Positions 1 to 11,500 of a stretch of DNA of 64,000 nucleotides are shown here, one piece after another. The notes below the pieces were generated by a model that was not told where the DNA came from, made no database searches, and worked only from the letters and a program-made list of their open reading frames with translations. Positions within the stretch are counted from its first letter, which is position 1, and the number at the start of each line of letters is the position of its first letter. Where the stretch lies: the NCBI GenBank assembly GCA_013397845.1, contig VZTG01006663.1:1999234-2063233 (forward strand), read 5' to 3'. Source of the stretch: Melanocharis versteri. Lineage: Eukaryota > Chordata > Aves > Passeriformes > Melanocharitidae. The translations under genes were made by a program, and so were the position numbers.

Positions 1-190
1 GGTGCCGGAGGCCTCGGCCCCGGCCTCGGCCCCGGGGGCGGCGAGTGCTCGGTGCGGCGGTGGAGCCGCGGGGCTGTGAGCGGACCCCACTCACACGGAG
101 CCGTTCCCTCCCGCTTGTCCCTCGCAGAGCCGTGCCCAAGCTGGCGTGCACGTGCAGGCCGGGATGCCGCAGGGACCCTTCTGCCTCTGG
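1..190 (+). promoter_or_regulatory. SHPRH: CpG-rich promoter-proximal region / probable untranslated first exon of SHPRH
   Basis: The first ~130 bases are very GC-rich with many CpG dinucleotides, including GC-box-like GGGGCGG at 34-40, in sharp contrast to the AT-rich DNA that follows. It lies upstream of the first coding exon of a housekeeping-type gene, so I infer a CpG-island promoter and noncoding exon 1. A plausible donor is GTGAGC at 76. The transcription start may lie left of the window. No coding function is claimed for the short ORF here. Confidence 0.55.
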
Positions 191-323
191 GTTAAGTGCA
201 GTGTTTGCTCGCCGTAGGGATTTGCTTCCAGTGCTGTCAGCATCGCTCCGTATGCGTGAGCATTATCTTGAAAAGCTCGCCCTTCCTTCCCTTAGTTCTG
301 TTGTGTAGTTATGGGAGACTGTC

Positions 324-656
324 GCTCTCTACAACTGCCTGAAAGGTGGCTGTAGCCAGGTGAGGGTCGGCATCTTCTCCAGGACAGCTGTGACAGGAGG
401 AGAAGAAATGGCCTTAAGCTGCGCCAGGGCCTGTTTAGGTTGAACCTTTGGAAGAATTTCTTCACAGAAAGGGTGATTAGACATTGGAATGGGCTGCCCA
501 GGGAGGTGGTGGAGTCACCGTCACTGAAGGTGTTTAAGGCAAGATTGGATGTGGCACTGACTGCCATGGTCTCGTTTACATGGTGGTGTTCAGTCATAGG
601 TTGGACTCGATGGTCTCACAGGTCTTTTCCAACCTAATTGATTCTGTGATTCTGTG
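324..656 (+). mobile_element. CR1 LINE, 3' end fragment (+)
   Basis: The stretch shows the usual end of avian CR1: a run like 'gggctgcccagggaggtggt' (492-511), then 'ggttggactcgatggtct', then the terminal 8-mer repeat 'attctgtgattctgtg' ending at 656. It lies in the first SHPRH intron in the sense orientation and is strongly 5'-truncated. The short ORFs inside are LINE debris. Confidence 0.9.
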
Positions 657-1901
657 CTTGAATTTCAAACACAACAAGATTTGTATATTCCAGGATATTT
701 ACTTTGGCTTTCATGAATTATCAATTAATGTTTGTTATGTTTTTGGGGTTTTTTTTCAAGACCCTTCTAAAGTTATTCCGTAACAGGAATCCTGTTCTGT
801 TCCAGAGTAAGCCTCTTTAACATCAGGATATGGCGTCCTGGATTTAGTAGCTTGGAATATTTTCTTCTCATCTTCCTACATTCCTTTAAAAGTTTTATGC
901 ACAAGCTGAGTTGACACAAATATCTATACTGACAAAGTGTAATATGAGGTCGTAGATCTATTGCTATGTTCAGGCTCCTTGTCAAAAGCCTTTTCTTGAA
1001 AGAAAGTTATTATTTGTTTCAGTATTTAATTACGAGCATATAGTTTTGAGTATTTAGTTATTAGTTTCCCAGATGGGTTTAACATTCTATAATTTGCTTC
1101 TTCATGTATACCATTTAGCAGGTGTACTTTATTTTCTGGTATTTTATCCACAAAATCTGTTCTGTGCCCAGGTTCAGTTAAGGAGTTGGATGTCCATCTT
1201 GAGTTAGGTTTGCAATTGGTTGGTATTGGATTGTTGCCCCTGAAATGCACAATAGATAACTAAGGGCTCTTCTGCAAGCAGTTTGTATATCCAGGGCCCA
1301 GGATGCGCAGTTTCCTGGGAAAATTACTCAATACTAATAGGAAGGTTATTGGGGACTTGGAAGGACAGAACTTGATAGCTTGGGCTCTAAACCATATTTT
1401 ATGTAGTGGCAGCTTCAGACTAGCCTTGTGTCAAGTTTGTTTTAAGTTTCAGCTCTATGTAGGCTTTGAAAGGAAAGAGGAATTTTTTGTGTATTTACCC
1501 CACACCCGCCCCCAAATCTCCTGTACTTCCTGTACTTTTGTTTGCGGAGGTTTGTTTTGGTTTTTTTTGCTGTCTCCCTCCACCCCCATCTTTGAAGGAT
1601 TCCACTGCTTCTTGGCTTATATTTGTCCCACAAATATTCTGAGTAACAGCTCTGAAATGAAGCACTTTTGTTGATCTTTTTAGCTGTCTGGCAAAATTAT
1701 AAAATCCAGTGCAAGACGATGCTTCACGTTCAGCTTTGTGTGATGGCACAGGAATAGGAGAGGCCCTCTAAAACTAATATTTCTGAACAGTTTGAGTGCA
1801 TAGTGTGTATGTTTGTGTCCCAGAGTTCTGCACAGTGAAATTCTAGTGTGGGCATTTGATTTTGTAATGCCTGTTGTTGACTGATTTACTTCACCTTGCA
1901 G
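657..1901 (+). other. SHPRH: 5' intron of SHPRH, no gene seen
   Basis: AT-rich intronic sequence ending in the acceptor 'tcaccttgcag' at 1891-1901. Only random-looking ORFs are present on either strand. I see no repeat I can name between the CR1 end and the first coding exon. Confidence 0.6.
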
Positions 1902-2571
1902 ATACTGAAAGTACTGTTGAGAAAACGGCAAGATGAGTAGTCGTCGAAAACGTGCCCCTCCGTCCAAAGTGGATGAGGAGAAGAAGAAAAAGCTCTGCTG
2001 GAATATGCATGAAGACCGGAGAAATGAGATGGTGACATTAGATGATGAAGTAACTAATGAGGACCATATTCCAGTTCCAAGCACTTCTGCATCCTTCATC
2101 GTTATCAACGATGATAGCACTGATGAAGATCTTGTGCAGAAAGAAGGCAGTGGCTCAAAATCTGTCAGGTTTTTGACAGTTAACGATGAAGAAGACTCTT
2201 ATTCCATCTTGAATCCTGTGACTGTACAGCTAAATATTATAGTCTTGCCATACCGTGCAGATAGGTCCTGGAAGGCTTTGTTGGGAGAATTTGCTCTTCG
2301 TCTGCCCTCTGAGCAAATTCTAACTGACGAGTTCTGTGACAGAAGCTTCACTTTAATGAGAGGAGACTCTGATGATGAGCTGCAGGTCTGTGTTCATGAA
2401 AGAAGTGAAGAAGAGTACAGCAATGAAACAAAAGAATACCTGGGTGCTTATGAACAACGTATTTTGGTGGAGGCAGCCTTAAGTGGGGAAATATTGGAAG
2501 GCTTGAGATGGTTGCAAAAGAAAAAGATAATTGGACTTTATCAAAGACCTAGAGAGGCTCAGGCTTTAAAG
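1902..2571 (+). CDS. SHPRH: SHPRH exon with start codon (coding exon 1; 5' UTR 1902-1932)
   Basis: Acceptor AG is at 1900-1901; 31 nt of leader precede the ATG at 1933. An in-frame TGA at 1918 rules out an upstream start. It encodes residues 1-213, beginning MSSRRKRAPP as in vertebrate SHPRH: basic first, then acidic and Ser-rich and weakly conserved, then a better conserved block (about 95-213) ending in WLQKKK. It ends AAG|GTATGC at phase 0. The intron of 395 bp is plain AT-rich DNA. Confidence 0.93.
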
Positions 2572-5500
2572 GTATGCACTCATTATACTTGTTTTGCAGT
2601 TTGAATGTTCTCCTTATTTTTTTTTGTTTGAAATATAAAATAAAAACATTTGAACAGCAAAGTCTGGCAGCTACTATATATTTATAATATGATGAGAATG
2701 TCTAGTTTCTACATGCTTTTGTTATGTTTTCAGGGTTTTTTTTTCCTAGAAACATATTTTTTTTTCACCATTAGCAATGTATTACCTGAAGGAATCACAG
2801 TGCTTTTAGCTGTAGTTCCTCTGTGTGGTGTTTTTAGTAGATTTATTATATCTGTCTATACCTGCTAATTTTCAAACCACTGTTGTTATTTTCATGCTCT
2901 TCCATTTATAATATTCTTGTCAATTTAACAGTTAATTAAATTCTTAACTGTATAACCTTTTCACAGGTTGGAATTTACCTTCTTGAAGCTGGGCTAAGTA
3001 AACCAGAGTTTCTCAGTGATGGAGGTGGAAGACCCAAAAAAGCTAATCAGATGATTCAAAAACTCATGGAAAAGTTCTACAGTTTTTTAATTCCAGGTAA
3101 TGCAATAAAGTTGATTGTTGTTAAGACTTGTCTTGTGTAGTAGTTGTAAATGTAAGGGAAAATAGTAGTTATTCCTGCCATCTAGAGCAACTCTTATTTT
3201 CCAGGCAGTGTTATTAGGTAATTCACTCAATGCTATTATCTGACCATTAATCATGTGCTAATTCATTTATGCTGAAATTCGAGGTGATAATTTGTCTCTA
3301 GAGATAAGGTACTGAAGCACAGAGATATTTTGAGTCCTTACTTTTTTTGGAGTAAGTACAGTTTTCACCAGTTCATGTGGGTTGCTTGAACAGATCTACA
3401 GTATCTTGTCCGAATTATACAGGAACAGTGTAAAAGAACCAGGTATTAAATTTGGAAAACTTGTTCCCAGGTTGTTGCCTATCACACAACTGCGGCAATA
3501 GATTTCTGTTTGGTTTATATTGTAAAGCAGTTACCATGTAAAATGCTACAAAATGCAGCTTTATGACAGTTTCGAGAATATACCACTGCAGATTGACAAA
3601 CATGAGCTTTGCTATCATTTTAGAATTAAAGATATTTTTGCCAGATTACTCTTAGTAGTAATACAGATTTATTGGGTGATAAACAGTGACTTTGTGTTGG
3701 GATATCTTAGGAAACTTGTGCGAAAAAAAAAACCAAATAACCCAACCAACCTTTGTCTCGTTCCTGAGTGTAGGATTGATTCAAAATGTTGGCTGAAGAC
3801 TGACTCTGACTGTAGTATACTGAGTTTGTGTTCTTGTGATAGAAGCCTAGCAGCCCCCCAAATACGACTGCACTTAATTAGAAAGAGCAGAGCTGTATAA
3901 AAATCAGGCAACTTTTCTAAAGAGAAGCTAAAAGGAAGAGCTAACAGAATAAAATCTGAACATCCTTTCCTGCTGCGAAGAACAAATGTGCATCTGTAAG
4001 GAAAGGCTTGAGGTGTACCAAAGGATGGGCCCGTGTAACTCAGTAAGCGGGGAAGATGTTGCACATAAGAAATCATCCTTCTGAAAACTGAAGTCTGACT
4101 GACACAAATACGTCAGTTTAGGTTTGAAAGCACAACCCAAGGAGACGTCTGAAAAATAAATAGTTTAAGCTCCTAAAATGAATAGTAGTGGTTTTAAATC
4201 CGTTAGGAGAAATACATTATCATAAATGCATTAGAAGCAGAATAGTTGCCAGAGAATTCATAGACTTGAGATGTCTAAGGCATATGGTAGAGTGCCAAAA
4301 TGAAAGTAATGCTATAGCAGAAAGCAGTTTTCTTCTCTGCATATCTTCTCATTGTGGAAGAGTTGGGGAAAGAGATTGTTTGTGAAGAAAATGACTGGTG
4401 AGTTATTTTGAGATCCAAACTAATTTTCTACTGGAACCTGGGGCATTTGTCTTCAGTACACTAAAGGATGTGTTTATTTTGACTGCCTGGTTCAGTGTAG
4501 CTTACAGGTGAAGAGGCACTTTCTGAAAGGGAAGACATGCCCCTCAGAGCTACTGGAGCAAGAATGTAGACCTGAGCAGTTGGGTTGTCATGCCTTGACT
4601 TTCCAGAAGCCATGCAAGCAGCTCAGGTTCATAAAGGAGCGATGTTGCCAGCTGGTAAAGATTCTGACTGTTTTTCAGAGTGTACGTTTTTATGTGCTGT
4701 AAAATAATAATAGAGTCTTGATTTCACGCCAATGAATGCCATGTAAATGACGAAGTAAAATAGCTGACATGGAGAACAGAAATAAATGATTGCTAATCAC
4801 CAGTCAAGCCCTACAAAGGCATGTGCAGCTTAATGTATTACTAATGCTTTGAGAAAAAGAATGATTGGTGAAATGGTATCAACAATGTTTAAATGTATTA
4901 TTCAGCATAACAGAGATGAAGAACAACTGAAAGCTTGCAAGCAGACTAGGCAATGGAGTTTCAGTAGAAATTCAATAGATGAATATAAAGCAATGCAGAA
5001 GAAAAAAATTATGGCCTCTTTGCTGAGTGTTGCAAGTAGGGTTGTAGTTAAGTAGGTAGGTGTATAGCTCAGTATCAACTGAATGTTCGGTGCTAGGGAA
5101 ACAAAATAAAAAGTAAAGAATTACCCTGAAAGTGTTATAGAACAAAACATGAACACTAAATCACTATGTAAGTCCATAGCGTGCATTATGCTCTGCTCTG
5201 AGTTCAGAAAAAGCATGTCATAGAAATGAAAAATATTCGTGAGGGAAGATCCCAGGTCATTATGCACTGTGAAACTAGTTTAATTTCCTAACAGTTTTTG
5301 AGCACTTACTTAGCTGATGTAGCATAAAATTGTATAGCTTTGATTCTGTGCTGATGAATGCATTCCTCTTAAACGTTTCTAACAACTTAGTCTCTGTTTA
5401 AATTCCACCTGTTCTTAAACAGAATTAGTTGAGGTTTTGTAAAAGTGCACCTAAGTATATATTTTAGCGCTTATCAATATCCATCTAAAGTGAAATCTAT

Positions 5501-8500
5501 ACAATAACGTTCCAAGATGAAGCTTTTTGTTCCCCCCACTGATGAGCAGATTCTCATGCTGATGGGGTTGTGCACAAGGATTTACACAAATGAGGGATAT
5601 GACCTTTCTATTGCTACATTTAATTTTAATATATTTTTCCTCACTGTACTCTGTTAATTCTCTTATTATCCTTCTAGATGGTTTTGAGATTTTGTGGCAG
5701 GAAGTTTGTCTATGTTATGGCAAGCATAGCATAGATGCGTTAAGTAATCTAAAAAAAAAAAAAGATAAAATATTTAATATGGAATCATTGAATCATTTAG
5801 GTTTTAATCCAGCACTGCCAAGTCAATCACTCAACCATGTCCCTAAGTGCCACATTTACATGTGTTTTAAATATTTCCAGTGATGGTGACTCAACCACTT
5901 CCCTGGGCAGCCTGTCCTTATGCTTGACAACCCTTTACGGGATGAAATTTTTCCATGTTACCCCATCTAACCTTCCCTGGTGCAACTTGAGGCCCTTTCT
6001 TCTTGTTCAGTTACTTGGGAGAAGAGACCGACCCCCACCTCACTACAACCTCCTTTCAGGTAGCTGTGGAGAGGACTAAGGTCCCCCCTCATTTACTTCT
6101 TCTCCAGGCTGAACAGCCCCAGCTTCCTCAGCTGCTTCTCATAAGAGTTGTGTTCCAGATCCATTATCAGCTTCATTGCTCTGCTCTGGATGTGCTCCAG
6201 CACTTCCATGTCTTTCTTGTAGTGAGAGACCCAAAATTAAATACAGTAACCTCACAACATCCTTGTAGTCCTCCTGAACTGCCAGCTATTTCTTCCAAAG
6301 GTCATAAACTCTTTTTTCCCCTGAGTTTCAGCCAAATCTGCCTGTTCAGCCATCTTATCTTTTTATTATATACCATTTACCTTCAGTTTTCTTAAGAAGA
6401 GTAAATTCTTTGTACAATGATGCTTTTGGTATTTGTTTATTTACTACCATATGTGAGACAACAAGTTTCCCATTAATCTAGGCTGTTTTCATTAATGCAG
6501 ATATTGTTATACAGCAATTTTCCTGGAAAAGGAAAGATCCTACTGCAGATGAAATAGCAGAACTGTAGTTCAGTCACTGAAGGAATTAAATAGAGTACTT
6601 GAAAAGCATCAGAGAAACTGAATTTTTAGATAGTATAATACCATCTGTTTCTCAAATGTAAAAAAGATTAAGATGAGACCTCTGTAACTGAATTACATTT
6701 TGAAATGGTTGAAAGCGTAATTAAATATTCACTGTTTAATAAGTAACTGAGAGAGGGATAAACTTGCCTAACATCCTTTTCAAAATCCCTGTGGTGCATA
6801 GAACCGTTTAATCATGAAAAAGAAATCTCTGAAAGAACGAACAAAACAAGAATGGTATGTACAAAAAAATCCAATTGTATTAAAAAAAATTTGCTTTAAA
6901 TTATATTGTAGTCTTTGCTCTCCTATAGAATTCTGGATAGATTTAGTTTATATAGAAGACAATTTGTAATGCTTAAGAACATGAGATTAGAAGACTGTTA
7001 TTTTAGCAAGTATAATGATAGGTGTCATTATATATCAAATTCATTGATCAAAGTTATACTTTGCAAACACTCTAATTTTCTGTTCTTTTCCTAAAGTGAG
7101 GGATGTGTGTTAGAGGATCCCTTTGAATGGTTTCTTTAATATATAAGGCTGAGTGCTTTCTTGGTGCTTTTCATTTGGCTGGATCATTAATAACCCCACA
7201 TGTGCACTCTGATTGCCTTCTTTACATTACAAGTCATTATATATAGTTTTCATGAATGTGTAGAAACTTAATGTCTTTCAGTATTTTCATTTCCCTTGTG
7301 AAGCACTGGGATTGTTCCTTTGATTTAAAAGGATTTGGGGAAGGCAGTGACGGCTGCCATATATAGGCGTATAATTTCCTCCTTTTATTTTGGAAATCAT
7401 TCTTCACCCTTATCACCCATTTGAATAATAGAAAGCTTTTGCTTTTCATGAAAGAGAGTCCTAATAGCAGCTCCTGAATCTTATTTTAAGATTAAGCTTT
7501 CTGGTTTTTGCCAGGTACATCTCTTCCTTGTTAGCCTGAGGCACCAGAATTAAAATTTCATTTAAGTGTGCCAGCCGTTAGCTGTTTTATTAGAATGTTA
7601 AATATACTTTAAGGTTGCTTTATGCTGAAAATGATGGCCTTGACTTGCTTCCAATTTTGGTGTGGTTTTTTTTTTTTGGTCTTTTTTAATAAAAATTCTG
7701 CAGGGTGAGTTTATCTCCAATGCTAGCTGGGGTTAGAAGCAGTCTGTATTTTTTTGATGCTGATGTTTTAATTTTAGGCCTAAAACACTGCTAAAACTTG
7801 TCCTCCAAGCCTTTCATTCTCTCATATCTGTTTTCTAGAATGCCGACCCTTGAATTTTTAATGAATTTTTGTTCTACGTTGTTTAAGTTCTGTGTATGCC
7901 CATATATCCAAATTATGTGAAAAATACATAAGCACAAGGCCTTCTTTCCTAGAGGGTAGAAAAGAAGGGTAGGCCTTCTGTCCCAAAGGGTGCATACTTC
8001 TCTTGAGGTGGGTTTTTAATTTGCCTTGTCTGAATTTTTGCAGTGATGCAAGTGGTGAGAATTATGTGTTGTCCTGCTGCTACAGTTTTCTTATCCAGAT
8101 GAATAAATTAATGTTAACTTTTCTCCTTTCTATGAGGTCATTGACCCATATTAATATTTAAATCAGAAACATGAGATACTTGTGATTCTGTACCGATTGG
8201 AATTTTTTAGTGGAAGGTCTTTATTAAATAAATAAGATCTGCTCATTCTATACCTAAATTGTAAAGAGCGAGCTTTGCTGATTATGTATACATCTGTGAT
8301 CACCATAGCATGTTAACTTGTAAGTGTTCTGGTTCCAGCTGGGATAGCGTTAGTTTTCTCTTTAGCAGCTGATCAGTGCCATGTGTTTGGGTTCAGTGTG
8401 ACAATAATGTTTGTAACACAGGACTGTGTTACTTCTTGCTGAGCGGTGCTTGTCCCAAGTCAAGGACTTTTCAGTCTTTGATTCGCTTGTGAGCAGGTGC

Positions 8501-11500
8501 ACAAGAAGGGAGGGAGCATGGCCAGGACAGCCAAAGGGATATTCCCACCGCAGAGCAACATCCTCAGTTTATAAACTGGTGGGAGTTGGCTGGGAGCCAC
8601 CAGTTGCCACTTGGGGATGGGCTGGGAATTGATCAGTGAGAGGTGAGCAGTTGTACTGTGCATCACTTGTTTCTTGGTTTTTTTTAATCTCTTTTTTCCT
8701 TTTCATTGCTATCACTATTATTATTCCTGTTGTAGTTATTGTTACAATGTTTCATTTTATTTCAGTTATTAAAATGCTCATTGCTACTGCTGCTAGCTGA
8801 GTCAGATGCAGTCATGGCATATGTTTAAATGACATTTTGCTTTGCTTGTTTTCATATGTGTAAACTAAATATGTTGCTGCAAAATTTACTGACATATTGT
8901 TCCAACTTGATTGATAATGCATGTCTTGAATTATTTGGTGTGTGCAGATGAGCTGGAGGAAGATGAGGAAGAATCTGACACAGAACTAGAGCGGCAAAAT
9001 ATTGAAGAGCTTTATGACTTTGTAAGGCACACCCATCAGCAGGATATCCAATCACTGAGAAAGGATGTGCAGCATCCTGCATTAATTCCCATTCTGAGGC
9101 CATACCAAAGTGAGGCTGTGAACTGGATGCTTCACCGAGAGAACCACACAAGTACTCCAAGTAGTGGCAAGTATATGGATCAAAAAAACTTGCATAGTTG
9201 AGGAAATTGTAATTGTATTGTCAGCAGTAATGTTTCCGTGCTCTTTGATTAGAAGTTTTGTGAATTATTTCGTTACTATTTTCATAAAAGCTGTTGTTTG
9301 GGTAGTACACGAAAAGATAAGCTAAGTCTTGCTGAACAGCAGTTGATTTATTGTGTTGGTCATGAAGCTCTGTGAGGGTGGACTTGAGCTTTTTGTCTCT
9401 TAATGTCACCAAAAGGCTGAATAATTCTAAGGAGTGTGCTGTTAATAGAGAAACCTCATCATAGTAACATGAACACTTTCTCCATAGAAAACGCTCTGCA
9501 CTTCTTATGGCGCGAGGTGATCACTCTGGATGGAGTAAAAATCTACTATAATCCGTTCACTGGCTGGTATGTTTTTATAGTTACTCTTTCTGAGCCCACC
9601 TCAGGGTTGTACTTTGTGAAAACCATACTGGTAGTTTTATCCTGCAGGATATAAGATATTCCATAACTTGTTTTTCAGTTAGCAGCTAAAGAATTTGAAC
9701 AGTGATATCTTTAATTTGAAAAAAAAGCACAAGCTAGAATATGTAATATACAGATAGATATGTAAAACTCAAGTTGAAGACATAACTATTAAAGCTTTTC
9801 TTAAAAAATGTTAATAATTTAGTGGTTTAATATTAGCATTTTTTTAAACTTAGAGTATTGGAGGGTTTGACCTTCTGGTCCAATGTTTTTAAAGTCCAGA
9901 GGAAGGCAGCAGTATAATGCTTTTTGTTAATGCTAGGTATTGCATTACTAAATCTATTTCTCTTTTCTCATTAACCGGGTCAGAATAGAACCTTTTCATT
10001 GCTAGTTTGCTTTTTATTTTTCCCTGTATAACTTTCAGATCTTTGTCACATGTGAATATAAAAACATTTCAAGTTTTTTGAGACTAATGCTATGATATGC
10101 TAAGGTTAGCAGGGCAAGGCCTGTTACGGGGTGAAAAAATTCTAAAAATTCTGGCATGCATGTTTGTCTTGGTCAGATTCATACACCCAAGAAACTTGCT
10201 AGATTTTGTTAATCTCAGCTTAACTAATAAAAGATAACGCCTCACCTTACATACTTTGCCTCACTGAATCTATGCTGTGTGTCCCTGAGCTCATGCTTCT
10301 CTGTCACACCACTCTGTAGTTACTGACTTTCACTGGGAATGTACTTGAATTTTAGTATTATCCGTGAGTATCCAACTGCTGGACCCCAGTGGCCTGGAGG
10401 TATTTTGGCAGATGAGATGGGTCTTGGAAAAACAGTAGAAGTGTTGGCTCTTATACTGAATCATACTGGACCAGACATTAAACAAGATGATCTGACATTA
10501 CCTGAGGTAAGGAAACCAGGGTGAGAGTTATTATGAAGAAAATGCTTTTCAGAATGAATGCAAGTGCACTTTCTATTGCTTTCTGGTTTATAGAAGTCCA
10601 TATTTAAAGCTGCATTACTGTGAAAGTTTTTCCCTTAGTAGGACATGATACTTGGCAGCATGAATGATGGAATAGTTTGCACAGGAAGTTGTTGATCCTT
10701 TGCCATTGTTCAATGGTTTTATCAGGCAACTGCACTGCGAATATAGTTTAGACAGGCTTCAGGAGTGTATAAATACATAATTTAGTTTACTATGTTGAAG
10801 GTCATTCTTGTTCACTTCATTGTATTGATGAGTGTCAAACACCCATTAGACACATGTTCTGTGCTAAAATAGGGACAGTTTATGTTCTGAATAAAGATTT
10901 CTGTTCTCCCTCTATTTCATATAATAAATGAGCTTATTTAGCAACAGTTTTCCATCTTTTCATTTTCCTTGTTCCATGCAGTGAAAACTTGTCACATCCA
11001 CTAAATCCAAAAATTCTTTCTGAGGGGAAAGAACCATTATTCTTAAGTAAACTCTTACCATTTCATGAGTTCCATCCCTTGGAAATCATGGCAGTCAGTT
11101 TCACTGTACATTTATCATAGTGATCTCCTGCCTGCTTGTAATTTGATCAGTTAAAATGACTCAATTCTTGAAGAGAATAAGATGATTCTTAAATGTATAA
11201 GAGGGTCAGCACCGAGGAGTGCAAAGAGGGGAGTACAAGTGCTAAAGTTCCTGGACACTGACTGACAATAATAGCTGGAGACCAGAGCTTTTGGAGGGCT
11301 GGAGTTAGTGAAACTGTTTCATGATGTAAGTAGTTGGGACAGACATCTTGGCCAATATATTACTCTAATGATAGAGTAAAATTTTGGGAGGCAATCCCTA
11401 AAAAGAGAAACATACTTTTTGTACACCTAACTAGGGCTCTTCATCTATTGCTTACCTCTTTTTGTGCTTCTAGCTATATATTAAGTATATATTTTCCTCC

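Larger units (their letters stand above)
3097..8947 (+). other. SHPRH: Intron 2 of SHPRH (5.85 kb)
   Basis: AT-rich intron. It holds an antisense CR1 (about 5780-6262) and a solo LTR (about 8325-8785). Elsewhere I see only short chance ORFs on both strands, poly-A and poly-T runs (for example near 5751 and 7666), and no RNA gene. Confidence 0.75.

Noticed and set aside
45..308. 87-codon ORF across the CpG-rich start
   Set aside because: It runs from the GC-rich leader into intron sequence; no similarity to a known protein, and the SHPRH start at 1933 is firmly supported.
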